From positions 4,249 through 68,248 of the forward strand of contig JBEVJK010000071.1 in NCBI GenBank assembly GCA_040510195.1: 64,000 nt of DNA, given 5' to 3'. Below, piece by piece: positions 28,011 to 36,696 of the stretch. The notes under the pieces are model-generated. The model worked only from the letters and a program-made list of their open reading frames with translations. It was not told the origin of the DNA and did no database searches. Origin of the DNA: JBEVJK01 sp040510195 (GTDB lineage: Bacteria; Pseudomonadota; Alphaproteobacteria; Rhizobiales; Rhizobiaceae). Position 1 is the stretch's first letter. Each line of letters starts with the position of its first letter. The position numbers and the translations under genes are program-made.

Positions 28011-28949
28011 CTACCCGGTCCGGCCCTCGAGGTATCGCTTCTCGGCAGCCTCGATCAACCAAACCATGGCCTCGTTGTGGGGCGTCGGCACGCCGGTCCG
28101 CCGGCCGGCCTCGACGATCGCCCCGTTGATCACCTCGATCTCCGTCCGTCGTCTCGCCTCGACGTCCTGCAGCATCGACGCCTTGGCGCCCACCGCCTTC
28201 TCCAGCAGGCTCGTGATGGCCGTCCAGCGCTCCTCGTAGTCGAGGGCGATGCCCTGCGCCTGCGCCACGGCGACCACCTCCTTCAGGATGGCCGCCATCT
28301 CCTTGCGGGTGCCCTCATAGGCGACCAGCTCATGGGCGAAGAAGCGCAGCAGCGCCGCCGTCGGCAGCGTGCAGGCGTTGAGCGCCAGCTTCTTCCACAC
28401 CTCGTCGAGGATGCGCGGCGACGGCGTCGTCTCGATGCCGGCCTGGCCGAACGCCTCGACCACCTTGGCGAGCCTTTCGCTCTGTCGGCCCGACAGCTCG
28501 CCGACATGGGTCATGCCGGATCCCGGATGCTTGACCTTGCCCGGCCCGAGCAGCGTACCGCTGTGATAGGTGAGGCCGACCAGCACCTTGTCCTCGCCGA
28601 CGATGCCGGCGATGCGCGGCGCGTTCCCCCAGCCGTTCTGCAGGCTGAGCACTGCGGTGTCGGGGCCGATCATCGGGGCGGCGGCCCGCACCGCGGCGTC
28701 CGTATGGTAGCATTTGACGAAGTTGATCACGAGGTCGACGGGGCCGACCGACGCCGTATCGTCGGTCGCCGGCACGCGGATCACCGGCTGCGAGCCGTCC
28801 TTCTCCTCGATCGAAAGGCCGTCGGCGTTGATCGCCTCCAGGGCCGGCTTCGAGACGTCGATCAAGGTGACGTCGTGGCCGCCGCGTGATAGGTAGCCGC
28901 CGAACAGCCCGCCCATGGCTCCGCCCCCGCCGAGAATGGCGATGCGCAT
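28011..28949 (-). CDS. Ketopantoate reductase family (PanE/ApbA-like) oxidoreductase
   Basis: ATG 28949 is chosen because GGGAGGA lies upstream and the Rossmann motif MRIAILGGGGAMGGLFG starts at once; the product has 312 residues. FVKCYHTDAAV and NGWGNAPRIAG match the family, and the C-terminal domain begins with VWKKLALNACTLPTAALL (catalytic lysine). In this setting it more likely reduces or oxidises a branched or four-carbon hydroxy acid than ketopantoate. It opens the operon, divergent from the GntR gene. Confidence 0.9.
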   Translation of the reverse strand: MRIAILGGGGAMGGLFGGYLSRGGHDVTLIDVSKPALEAINADGLSIEEKDGSQPVIRVPATDDTASVGPVDLVINFVKCYHTDAAVRAAAPMIGPDTAVLSLQNGWGNAPRIAGIVGEDKVLVGLTYHSGTLLGPGKVKHPGSGMTHVGELSGRQSERLAKVVEAFGQAGIETTPSPRILDEVWKKLALNACTLPTAALLRFFAHELVAYEGTRKEMAAILKEVVAVAQAQGIALDYEERWTAITSLLEKAVGAKASMLQDVEARRRTEIEVINGAIVEAGRRTGVPTPHNEAMVWLIEAAEKRYLEGRTG

Positions 28950-29024
28950 GCAGATCCTCCCTGATTGCGAGCCGATCCTTGCAAGCTGTTGCATAGTTGT
29001 CAAGCATGATGGTATGAAAGGTCT
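28950..29024. promoter_or_regulatory. Divergent promoter region of the sugar operon and its GntR regulator
   Basis: The 75 bases between divergent starts are AT-richer than the surroundings. They include TTGTCAA and a loose CAT-N6-ATG dyad (CATGATGGTATG), possible half-sites for the FadR-type regulator. TTGCAT and TATGAA with an 18-base spacer could serve as a promoter for the regulator gene. None of this is decisive. Confidence 0.35.
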
Positions 29025-29747
29025 ATGGTCGAACCGCTAATCATCGAGCGCAAGAAGCTCTTCGAGCACGTCGCGGCCCATCTCGAGGCGCAGATCCTCG
29101 CCGGCAAGCTCCGGCCGGGCGACCAGCTGCCGCCGGAGCGCGACCTTCAGCTGAGCTTCGGGGTCGGCCGCCCGGCCATCCGCGAGGCGCTGATCGCGCT
29201 GCAGAAGGCGGGGCTGGTCGAGCTCACCAACGGGGCGCGGGCGCGGGTGCTGATGCCCACGGCTTCGCACATCTTCACCGGCATGGCGCCGGCCGTCCGC
29301 CAGATGCTGTCGACCGAGGAAGGCTATCGCCATTTTCAGGGCGCCCGGCTGTTCTTCGAGGTGGGGCTGGCCCGCGAGGCGGCGCGCCACGCCACCGAGG
29401 CCGACCTCAAGGCGCTGCGAGACGCGCTGCTCGCCAACCGGCAGGCCATCGGCGACCGCAAGCGGTTCACGCAGACCGACATCGCCTTTCACTTCGAGCT
29501 GGCCAAGATCGCCCGCAATCCCGTCTTCATCGCCCTGCACGACCAGATCTCGGACTGGCTGACGGAGCAGCGGACGGTGACGTTGGCCGCCAGCGGCCAG
29601 GAGCAGACGGCCTACCAGGCCCACAAGGCCATCTATGACGGCATCGCAGCGCGCGATGCCGACAGCGCCGAACAAGCGATGCGCGATCATCTGGAGCAGC
29701 TGGCGAGCACCTTCTGGCGCCAGCGGACGCAGCCCGCCGCCGGCTGA
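29025..29747 (+). CDS. GntR-family regulator, FadR/FCD subgroup
   Basis: The 240 residues show a winged helix (HLEAQILAGKLRPGDQLPPE, then LSFGVGRPAIREALIALQKA) and an all-helical FCD ligand domain from about residue 100 (LFFEVGLAREAARHAT ... DIAFHFELAKIARNPVF), which in this subgroup often binds a metal and an organic acid. It is transcribed away from the sugar operon and towards the convergent OtnC gene. It probably represses the operon and is released by a sugar acid. Confidence 0.92.
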   Translation: MVEPLIIERKKLFEHVAAHLEAQILAGKLRPGDQLPPERDLQLSFGVGRPAIREALIALQKAGLVELTNGARARVLMPTASHIFTGMAPAVRQMLSTEEGYRHFQGARLFFEVGLAREAARHATEADLKALRDALLANRQAIGDRKRFTQTDIAFHFELAKIARNPVFIALHDQISDWLTEQRTVTLAASGQEQTAYQAHKAIYDGIAARDADSAEQAMRDHLEQLASTFWRQRTQPAAG

Positions 29748-29755
29748 GCGCGCGC

Positions 29756-30406
29756 TTAAGCCTTGCGGTCCGATTCGCCGAAGACCTCCTTCAGCTCGGC
29801 GACCTGCGCGTCGGTGAGCAGCCGCGCCGGTGCCCCGCGCAGCAAGAGCACGAGTTTCGCCGTCTCCTCCAGCTCCTCCGCCGCGTAGACTGCCGAAGCG
29901 AGGTCCTTGCCCGCCACCACGGGCCCGTGATTGGCCAGCAGGACCGCCGCATGACGGCCGTCGAGGGCGCGGATCAGGTCGCCGGCCCGCGCGTCGCCCG
30001 GCCTGACATAGGGCACCAGCGGCACCGCGCCGACGCGCATCACCACATAGGGCGTCAGCGGCGGGACGCAGTCGGCCGGGTCGATGTCGGCCAGGCAGGA
30101 GAGCGCCGTCGCATAGGTCGAGTGGAGATGCACCACAGCGCCGGTGGCCGGCCGCGTCTCGTAGAAGGCGCGATGCAGGAACACCTCCTTGGAGGGCTTG
30201 TCGCCGCCGACATGGCGCCCTTCCAGATCGAGCTTGGAGAGGCGGTCGGGGGCGAGGAAGCCGAGGCAGGAATTGGTCGGCGTCATCAGCAGGCCGTCGT
30301 CGAGCCGGGCGCTGACATTGCCGGCCGAGCCGACCGAAAAGCCGCGGTCGTACAAGGACTTGGCAAGGCGAACCATGTCGCGCCGCAAGGCGTCTTCGTC
30401 GATCAT
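29756..30406 (-). CDS. otnC: Class II aldolase/adducin protein, probable 3-oxo-tetronate 4-phosphate decarboxylase
   Basis: The 216 residues match the zinc-dependent class II aldolase group: SVGSAGNVSARLDDGLLMTP at the start, VVHLHSTYATALSCL with the metal histidines, and LLANHGPVVAGKDL. Adjacency to a DUF1537 kinase (overlap of four bases) is the known OtnK-OtnC pairing, where the kinase product is decarboxylated to dihydroxyacetone phosphate. No OtnI isomerase was seen nearby. Confidence 0.85.
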   Translation of the reverse strand: MIDEDALRRDMVRLAKSLYDRGFSVGSAGNVSARLDDGLLMTPTNSCLGFLAPDRLSKLDLEGRHVGGDKPSKEVFLHRAFYETRPATGAVVHLHSTYATALSCLADIDPADCVPPLTPYVVMRVGAVPLVPYVRPGDARAGDLIRALDGRHAAVLLANHGPVVAGKDLASAVYAAEELEETAKLVLLLRGAPARLLTDAQVAELKEVFGESDRKA

Positions 30407-31677
30407 CGCCCGGCCAGCCTTTCGAGCGCCTTGGAGAAGAAATCGGGGGCGCCGAAATTGCCGGATTTCAGCGCCAGGGCAACCGGCCGCGAGCCGCGCG
30501 ACACCAGCACCGGCACGCCCGGATCGATCTCGCGGCCGATGGCGAGAGGGCCGAGATCGAGGGCCGAAACGACGGCGCCGGAGGTCTCGCCGCCCGCCAC
30601 GACCAGCCGCCTCAGCCCGCCGGCCGCCAGCTGCATCGCCGTCTCGGCAAACAGCCGGTCGAGCCGGGCGGCGACGTGCTCGCGGCCGAAGCGGTGCTGC
30701 AGCGCCTTGACTTTTTCGGGCGACGCCGAGGAAAAGACCAGCGGCGCCCGGCCTGCGTTGACGCGAAGGAAGGCGGCGAGCTCGTTGGCGCCCAGGCTGC
30801 CGTCCAGCACGCGCTCGACGTCGACCTCCAGCGTCGGATGGCGCTCGGCATGGACCGCCACCTGGGCAAGCGTCGCCGCCGAACAGCTGCCCGCCAGGAT
30901 GGCCTCGGGGCCGTCGACGCCCATCGCCGGCCGCTCGGCACGGGGCTTCGCCAGGCCCCTGGCGATGAAATTGTGCGGCAAGGCGAGCGCGATCCCCGAG
31001 CCGCCGGTGACCAGCGGGGCGTCCGCCACGGCCTTGCCGATGGCGACCAGGTCGTCCTCGGTCAGCGCATCGACGATCGCCAGCCGCTCGCCGCGCGCCG
31101 CCGCCTCGGCCAGCGCAGCGGCGATCTTCCCGGAACCTTGCCTGACCACCTGCCAGGCGACGAGCCCGACCGGTGCCGTCGCCTGCCGGCCGAGCCAGCG
31201 TCGGATGTCCGGGTCGGTCATCGGGTTCAGCGGATGGCTCTCCAGGCCGGATTCGCTCAGCAGCCGGTCGTGGACGAACAAATGGCCCTGGTAGACGGTG
31301 CGGCCGGCGGCCGGGAACGCCGGACAGGCGACGACGCCCACCGCTCCCAGCGCCTCGGCCAACGCCTCGCCGACCGGGCCGATATTGCCGCGCGGCGTCG
31401 AATCGAAGGTCGAGCAGTATTTGAAGACGACCTGCCGGCAGCCCTGCGAACGCAGCCAGCGCAGCGCCTGCAACGACTGGCCGACCGCCTCCGAGGGGGC
31501 GACGGACCGGCTCTTCAGGGCGATCACCGCCGCTTCGGCGTCGATGCGGGCCGCGTCGTCCGGGACGCCGAGCAGCTGCACCGTGTCGAGCCCACCCTCG
31601 CCCGGCAGGCCCTTGGCCAGCGTGTTGGCGATATCCCCCGCACCCGTGAAATCGTCTGCGATGACACCCAGGAGCAT
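30403..31677 (-). CDS. otnK: Four-carbon acid sugar kinase (DUF1537), probable 3-oxo-tetronate kinase
   Basis: The product has 424 residues from ATG 31677; the next in-frame start upstream would add 35 low-complexity residues before the conserved beginning LLGVIADDFTGAGDIANTL. The C-terminal half has VVAGGETSGAVVSAL, the ATP-binding GGETSG motif. OtnK-type enzymes phosphorylate 3-oxo-tetronates derived from threonate or erythronate. It is the first gene of the pair and overlaps otnC. Confidence 0.87.
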   Translation of the reverse strand: MLLGVIADDFTGAGDIANTLAKGLPGEGGLDTVQLLGVPDDAARIDAEAAVIALKSRSVAPSEAVGQSLQALRWLRSQGCRQVVFKYCSTFDSTPRGNIGPVGEALAEALGAVGVVACPAFPAAGRTVYQGHLFVHDRLLSESGLESHPLNPMTDPDIRRWLGRQATAPVGLVAWQVVRQGSGKIAAALAEAAARGERLAIVDALTEDDLVAIGKAVADAPLVTGGSGIALALPHNFIARGLAKPRAERPAMGVDGPEAILAGSCSAATLAQVAVHAERHPTLEVDVERVLDGSLGANELAAFLRVNAGRAPLVFSSASPEKVKALQHRFGREHVAARLDRLFAETAMQLAAGGLRRLVVAGGETSGAVVSALDLGPLAIGREIDPGVPVLVSRGSRPVALALKSGNFGAPDFFSKALERLAGR

Positions 31678-31823
31678 CTCGCCACCGCCCGTTTCTGCCG
31701 GTTCCTGGCTCCGATTGCGCCTGCGAAGACGAAACTTGTCAAGTTGGCAGGGCGTTTCCGGTTGGCGATCCCGGCCGCGCATCGGCTATGATGGCGAACC
31801 CCACGAGGCCGAACGGAGAGCCC

Positions 31824-32051
31824 ATGCCCAGCAGCGAGATCGTCGATCACATCCGCGCCCATCCCGACTACGCCGACAAGACAGCCATCGAGGTGCTGTC
31901 GGCGCTCGAGGATGCCTTTCCGTCGGCCGATGCGGACGATTTCGCCGCCGCACTCCTGGCCGCCGGCGGGCCTTTCGCCAAGTTCGCAAGCGAGATCAAG
32001 GAGTTCGTGGCGGCGCGCGAGCACGACTTCCCCGATCCGGACCAGATGTAG
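31824..32051 (+). CDS. Small acidic conserved hypothetical protein
   Basis: The 75-residue product starts at ATG 31824, where GGAGAG lies three bases upstream; an ATG at 31788 would add 12. It is helical and acidic (SEIVDHIRAHPDYADKTAIE, FPSADADDFAAALLAA). I recognise no domain. It lies 92 bases before msrA, with a probable promoter between. Confidence 0.6.
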   Translation: MPSSEIVDHIRAHPDYADKTAIEVLSALEDAFPSADADDFAAALLAAGGPFAKFASEIKEFVAAREHDFPDPDQM

Positions 32052-32143
32052 ACTGCGCAGCGAGGCCACGTTTGTTTCGCCAAGGGGCCTAAAATTTTGC
32101 GTCGCGACGCCCTATCTAAAGGGTCGAAAGGAGAGACCCCCTT

Positions 32144-32668
32144 ATGACCTCCACAAACGAACGCGCAGTGCTTGCAGGCGGCTGCTTCTGGGGCATGCAG
32201 GACTTGATCCGACGGATACCCGGCGTCATCTCGACGCGGGTCGGCTACAGCGGCGGCGACGTGCCGAACGCCACCTATCGCAACCATGGCAACCATGCGG
32301 AGGCGATCGAGATCGTCTTCGATCCCGCTCGGGTGAGCTTCCGCGAGCTCTTGGAGTTCTTCTTCCAGATTCACGATCCGAGCACGCGCAACCGCCAGGG
32401 CAACGACGTCGGAGCGAGCTATCGCTCGGCGATCTTCACCACCTCGGACAAGCAGCGGCAGGTCGCGCTGGACACCATCGCCGACGTCGACGCCTCCGGC
32501 CTGTGGCCCGGCAAGGTGGTGACAGAGGTGACGCCGGTCGGCGACTTCTGGGAAGCCGAGCCGGAGCACCAGGACTACCTGGAGCGCTACCCCAACGGCT
32601 ACACCTGCCACTTCCCGCGGCCGAACTGGCGCCTGCCGCGGCGCGAGGCGGAGCGCCGCACCGCCTAG
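32144..32668 (+). CDS. msrA: Peptide methionine-S-sulfoxide reductase MsrA
   Basis: The 174 residues open with VLAGGCFWGMQDL; the catalytic cysteine of GCFWG is C14. GVISTRVGYSGGDVPNATY and FFQIHDPSTRNRQGNDVG are the family's substrate-binding motifs. GDFWEAEPEHQDYLERYPNG closes the domain. It repairs oxidised methionine in the cytoplasm. The usual distal resolving cysteine motif is not obvious in the short C-terminal tail. Confidence 0.96.
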   Translation: MTSTNERAVLAGGCFWGMQDLIRRIPGVISTRVGYSGGDVPNATYRNHGNHAEAIEIVFDPARVSFRELLEFFFQIHDPSTRNRQGNDVGASYRSAIFTTSDKQRQVALDTIADVDASGLWPGKVVTEVTPVGDFWEAEPEHQDYLERYPNGYTCHFPRPNWRLPRREAERRTA

Positions 32669-32677
32669 ACCGCTAGA

Positions 32678-32722
32678 GCATGATCCCTTCCTAGAAGCGG
32701 CAACCACTTTCCGGGATCATGC
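32678..32722. repeat. Rhizobiales-type palindromic repeat between convergent genes
   Basis: GCATGATCCC at 32678-32687 and GGGATCATGC at 32713-32722 form a perfect 10-bp stem around a 25-base loop. Elements of this look are scattered between genes in Hyphomicrobiales genomes. It separates msrA from the convergent ggt gene, whose stop codon it touches, and could act as a bidirectional terminator. Confidence 0.75.
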
Positions 32723-34530
32723 TAATACCCGACGGCCGCGCCGGCAGCGGCGCGGCTGTCGATGGCGCCGTTGTAGCGCGCGCCGCCGCCCTTGCCGATC
32801 TCCTCCAGGCTGGCGCCGCCCACCAGGATGCCGGCCGCCTGGCCCCAATTCGGCGCCACCGTCACCTGATGGCCCATGCCCGACAGGATCTTCAGCGTGT
32901 CGGGCGAGAGCGCGAAGCGCTCGGCGAACAGCTTGTCCGGCAGCCATTGGTGGTGGATGCGCGGGGCGTCGATCGCTTCCTTGATCGTCATGCCGTGGTC
33001 GATCACGTTCACGATCGCTTCCAGCGTGATGGTTATGATGCGCGGCCCGCCGGGGCTGCCGATCACCATGAAGGGCTGATCGCCCTTGAGCACGATGGTC
33101 GGGCTCATCGACGACAGCGGCGTCTTCTTCGGCTCGATCGCATTGGCCTCGCCCTGCACCAGCCCGTAGAGGTTGGGGACGCCGGGCTTGGCGGTGAAGT
33201 CGTCCATCTCGTTGTTGAGCAGGATGCCGGTGCCCGGCGCCACGACGCCGGCGCCGAAGGAGCCGTTCAAGGTGTAGGTGACGGCCACGGCGTTGCCGTC
33301 GGCGTCGACGATCGAATAGTGCGTCGTCTCGCTGCTTTCGCCGAAACCCTGCGGCTTCAGCACGGCCGACACGCCCGCCCGGTAGGGATCGATCCGCTCG
33401 CGGATCTTGCCCGAATAGGCCTTGTCGAGCAGCGCCTCCACCGGATTGTCGACGAAATCCGGATCGCCGAGCGCCGAATTGCGGTCGACATAGGCGTGGC
33501 GCATCGCCTCGACCATGAGATGCACCGTGTCGGACGAGCCCCAGCCGAGATAGCCCAGCGGATAGGCCTCCAGCACGTTGAGGATTTCGCAGATGATGAC
33601 GCCTCCAGAGCTCGGCGGAGGCGCCGAGACGATCGTATAGCCGCGGTAGTCGCAGCGGATCGGCTCGCGCTCATGCACCCGGTAGGCCTCGAAGTCCGCC
33701 CGCTCCAGGATGCCGCCACGGGTGGCGCTCGCCGCGACGATGGCGTCGGCCAACCGGCCCTTGTAGAAGGCGTCCGGTCCGCTCTGGGCGATCGCCGACA
33801 GGGCGGCCGCGAGGTCGGCCTGGACCAGTCGGGCGCCCGGCGCAAGCGCCTTGCCGTCGGGCGAAACGAAGATCGCCGCGGCGGCTGGGTCCTTCGACAG
33901 GCGCTCGACGCCGGCAGCGAGGATGCGTGCATCGGCATCGGACAGCTCGAAGCCTTCGCCGGCGAGGCGAATCGCCGGCGCCATCAGCGCCTCGCGCGAC
34001 TGGGTGCCGAATTTCTGCCGTGCCGTCTCCAGGCCGAGCACCGAGCCGGGAACGCCGATCGCCAGGTAGCCATCGAGGCTGGCGCCCTCCACGGGCTCGC
34101 CCTTGGCATCCAGGTACATCGTCCGCGTCGCCTTGAGCGGCGCGCGCTCGCGGAAGTCGAGGAAGGCGGTGCGGCCATCCTTCATGCGCACGGTCATGAA
34201 GCCGCCGCCGCCGAGATTGCCAGCCGAGGGGTAGACGACGGCCAGCGCATAGCCGACGGCAACCGCCGCGTCGACCGCGTTGCCGCCGTTCTTCAGCACG
34301 TCCACGCCGACTTCGCTCGCCAGGCGCTGGGCGGTGACGACCATGCCGTGCTCGCCCCGCACGGGTGCCGGAGAGGCGGACCGGGCACTGCTCAGAGATG
34401 CGGCCCAAACGAAGATCAGGGCCACACAGACGGTAAGAGAGCGTTGAAGTCTTATCCTGGGCAAGGTCGTTCCTCCGCTGCGGGGGCCAGAAAAGATCAT
34501 CCATCTTACTGTGATACTCTTCACAGTCAT
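32722..34530 (-). CDS. ggt: Gamma-glutamyltransferase
   Basis: The 602 residues begin with a short extension and a signal-peptide-like stretch (SLTVCVALIFVWAASLSSA), so it is periplasmic. The catalytic nucleophile is the threonine at about 403 in ETTHYSIVDADG, where the proenzyme self-cleaves. DAAVAVGYALAVVYPSAGNL and SPTIVLKGDQPFMVIGSPGG are family hallmarks. It hydrolyses glutathione and gamma-glutamyl amines. The exact start is uncertain; ATG 34500 is an alternative. Confidence 0.94.
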   Translation of the reverse strand: MTVKSITVRWMIFSGPRSGGTTLPRIRLQRSLTVCVALIFVWAASLSSARSASPAPVRGEHGMVVTAQRLASEVGVDVLKNGGNAVDAAVAVGYALAVVYPSAGNLGGGGFMTVRMKDGRTAFLDFRERAPLKATRTMYLDAKGEPVEGASLDGYLAIGVPGSVLGLETARQKFGTQSREALMAPAIRLAGEGFELSDADARILAAGVERLSKDPAAAAIFVSPDGKALAPGARLVQADLAAALSAIAQSGPDAFYKGRLADAIVAASATRGGILERADFEAYRVHEREPIRCDYRGYTIVSAPPPSSGGVIICEILNVLEAYPLGYLGWGSSDTVHLMVEAMRHAYVDRNSALGDPDFVDNPVEALLDKAYSGKIRERIDPYRAGVSAVLKPQGFGESSETTHYSIVDADGNAVAVTYTLNGSFGAGVVAPGTGILLNNEMDDFTAKPGVPNLYGLVQGEANAIEPKKTPLSSMSPTIVLKGDQPFMVIGSPGGPRIITITLEAIVNVIDHGMTIKEAIDAPRIHHQWLPDKLFAERFALSPDTLKILSGMGHQVTVAPNWGQAAGILVGGASLEEIGKGGGARYNGAIDSRAAAGAAVGY

Positions 34531-34709
34531 CTTTCTTGTGAATGACTAATGTGCCTCAAGTGCTCGAAGGACATTCCGATCAGGGACCCGCCCTTTCCAG
34601 CACCGCCCCCGCCAAAGCGGGTGGCCGGCGGCGGCAGAACAGCCGGAACAGCGCCGATCGCGGCCCAGGCCGCCGAACAGTGGCGATGATCGCTACGGGA
34701 GGAGAAGTG

Positions 34710-35504
34710 ATGACTGTCATGATGTCGTCCGATCTGACAAGCTTTGCACGCGAACGCCCGACCATCGTCATCATAGACCGTCAGACACTCTCCCGTACGG
34801 CTCTGGCCCGCGTGCTGCGCAGCGAGCTCGTCGGATACGAGATCATCGATCTCGCCTGCACCCATGCGATCGCCGAGCTCTCCGACCGTCCGGTCGCGCT
34901 GATCCTCTTCAACATTCACGGCCATGAGATGAGCGAGAGATGCGTGCTCGAGCATATCGGCCAGCTGCGCCGCACGCTGCCCCGCGAGGCGCTGATGCTT
35001 TTGACCCAGCAGAGCGAAGCCACCATCTCCGATGCGACGCTCTCCGAAGTGGCGCGTGCGGGCGTCCGTGGCTACGTGACCGACCGCGACGCCATCGACA
35101 TCGCGATCGCCGCCATGAAGCTGGTGATCGCCGGCGGCGTCTATTTTCCGCGCCCGGTGTCCGGCGGCTTGGACGAGGCGGCGGCGGCCGCGACCGCGGC
35201 GCTGCGCGACGCGGCGCTGGCGGCGGTGCCGACGCGCCTGCTCGACGCCAAGGACGTGGTGGCCGTCGTGGCAGAGGTCGCTTCTCAGGCGCCGCGCATC
35301 CAGGTCGCCTTCACCCAGCGCGAGCAGGAAGTGATCGCCACGCTGCAGCGCGGGCTCTCCAACAAGATCATCGCCAACGAGCTCAACCTTTCGCAGAACA
35401 CCGTCAAGGTTCACATCTCGCGCATCATGCGCAAGCTCAAGGCCACCAATCGCACCGAGGCGGCGCTCGCCGTCCAGCGCAACTTCCTTTCCGCCGAGGC
35501 CTGA
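34710..35504 (+). CDS. LuxR-type regulator with degenerate receiver domain
   Basis: ATG 34710 is chosen because GGGAGGAGA lies just upstream; upstream codons in the same frame look non-coding. The product has 264 residues. The first 125 or so have a receiver-like pattern (TIVIIDRQTLSRTALARVL), but the phospho-acceptor position reads LILFNIHG, with Asn in place of Asp, and the acidic pair is reduced. The C-terminal domain is a LuxR/NarL helix-turn-helix (FTQREQEVIATLQRG, NELNLSQNTVKVHISRIMRK). It precedes the Asp-rich protein/type I secretion cassette with a terminator in between, so it is a candidate regulator. Confidence 0.88.
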   Translation: MTVMMSSDLTSFARERPTIVIIDRQTLSRTALARVLRSELVGYEIIDLACTHAIAELSDRPVALILFNIHGHEMSERCVLEHIGQLRRTLPREALMLLTQQSEATISDATLSEVARAGVRGYVTDRDAIDIAIAAMKLVIAGGVYFPRPVSGGLDEAAAAATAALRDAALAAVPTRLLDAKDVVAVVAEVASQAPRIQVAFTQREQEVIATLQRGLSNKIIANELNLSQNTVKVHISRIMRKLKATNRTEAALAVQRNFLSAEA

Positions 35505-35535
35505 TCCCTGCAGGCCCATCCTCCCGGAAGGCGCG

Positions 35536-35574
35536 ATCCGGTCGGAGACATCCGACCGGATCGTGGCTTTTTCG
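35536..35574 (+). terminator. Intrinsic terminator after the LuxR-type regulator
   Basis: A perfect 13-bp stem (CGATCCGGTCGGA, loop GACA, TCCGACCGGATCG) at 35536-35565 is followed by GGC and a T5 tract ending at 35574. It separates the regulator from the first Asp-rich gene. Confidence 0.93.
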
Positions 35575-35707
35575 CCGTCTCCCCGCGGCTTGTCGCCCAT
35601 TGCGGTGCCTTCATCGCCCGCATTGGCGTCTATCTGCCACAGGCTATCGGTGGGACACTTACTAGGTCCGTGCGGGGCTTTCCCGCGCCAAACGCATGGA
35701 GGCACAC

Positions 35708-36340
35708 ATGCAGCCAGAGGAAATGGACGAGAACGACGACTTGAATGACGGCGACGACGATTTCGACGTCGACGCCGATCAGGAATCAGAGCTCGAGGAC
35801 GAGATAGATCTCGACGTTACGGTCATTGCGCCGCGGCCGGTGGTGGTCGAGATCGACACCGAATTCGACCAGAACGGCGAGATGGACCAAGACACCGATG
35901 TCGACGTCGACGACGAGGGCGACGACGCTGCGCTCGACGCTGCCCAGAACGTCGAGGTCGACCAGCAGATCGACGTCGATGTCGAGGTGAGCGAGGACGA
36001 CGGCGTCATCGTCGTCGAGATCGACGCCGAGGTGGAAGACGACGTGGAGATCGAAAGCGACCTGGACATCCAGATCGGTGGCGACGACGAGGACGACCTG
36101 GACTTCGACTTCGACCAGGACACCGACACCGACTCGGATGTCGACGTCGATGTCGAGATCCGCGACGACCTCGACGCCGACGTGGACGTCGACGTCACGT
36201 CGCTGCTCGACGCGATCGCCAATGCGGCGGCGAACCTGAAGGAAGGCGAGGACGGAGACGACCTTGAGGTCGAGCTCGACGAGCTCGGCAGCGCCGACGG
36301 CGAGATCGACATCGTGGTCGATCTCAGCGATACGCTCTGA
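35708..36340 (+). CDS. Acidic Asp/Glu-rich repeat protein 1 of the secretion cassette
   Basis: ATG 35708 lies six bases after GGAGG; ATG 35696 is less well placed. The 210 residues are dominated by Asp, Glu and Val/Ile, with only three basic residues. Many stretches alternate Asp with a hydrophobic residue (for example VDVDVEIRDD, DFDFDQDTDTD), which as a beta strand would give one acidic face. Residues 165-180 form a short helix-like exception (TSLLDAIANAAANLKEG). There is no N-terminal signal peptide and no RTX nonapeptide. It ends IDIVVDLSDTL. A cargo role for the downstream secretion system is inferred from position and composition. Confidence 0.82.
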   Translation: MQPEEMDENDDLNDGDDDFDVDADQESELEDEIDLDVTVIAPRPVVVEIDTEFDQNGEMDQDTDVDVDDEGDDAALDAAQNVEVDQQIDVDVEVSEDDGVIVVEIDAEVEDDVEIESDLDIQIGGDDEDDLDFDFDQDTDTDSDVDVDVEIRDDLDADVDVDVTSLLDAIANAAANLKEGEDGDDLEVELDELGSADGEIDIVVDLSDTL

Positions 36341-36404
36341 CGGAACAGCGGCGGGCGGCCCGGCCCGCCGTCGACCGATTCCCCTTTCATTGCAGCGGGT
36401 GAGA

Positions 36405-36443
36405 CCGCCCCAGCCATCCCCATGGCTGGGGCGGCGGCTTTTT
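36405..36443 (+). terminator. Intrinsic terminator after Asp-rich gene 1
   Basis: A 12-bp perfect stem (CCGCCCCAGCCA / TGGCTGGGGCGG, loop TCCCCA) at 36405-36434 is followed by a T5 tract at 36439-36443. Each Asp-rich gene upstream of the transporter thus seems to be its own transcription unit. Confidence 0.92.
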
Positions 36444-36696
36444 GGCCGCATGTCACCCGATCGGGTTAATCCCCGGCGGTCCGGCATCACCGCTTCGGGT
36501 CGTCTACGGGGGCCAATTTTCACCTTCGGGCGAATGCCCTTTGGTAACTATTTTCTCGGCCGCCGAACGGTCATTCTCCATCCCATCGGACGGCAACACC
36601 GCCAGGTCGGTTCCTCCCCAAGGCCCCTGCAGCCGCCGGTCCGCCCCACGAGCAAAAGGCTTTGGGCGGCGTTCCACCAACAGGAGAGTGACCCCA
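36444..36696 (+). promoter_or_regulatory. Probable leader and promoter region of Asp-rich gene 2
   Basis: Because a terminator closes the previous unit, the promoter for the next gene must lie in these 253 bases. I cannot name a clear -35/-10 pair. AGGAGAG at 36682-36688 is the ribosome site for ATG 36697. Confidence 0.35.
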
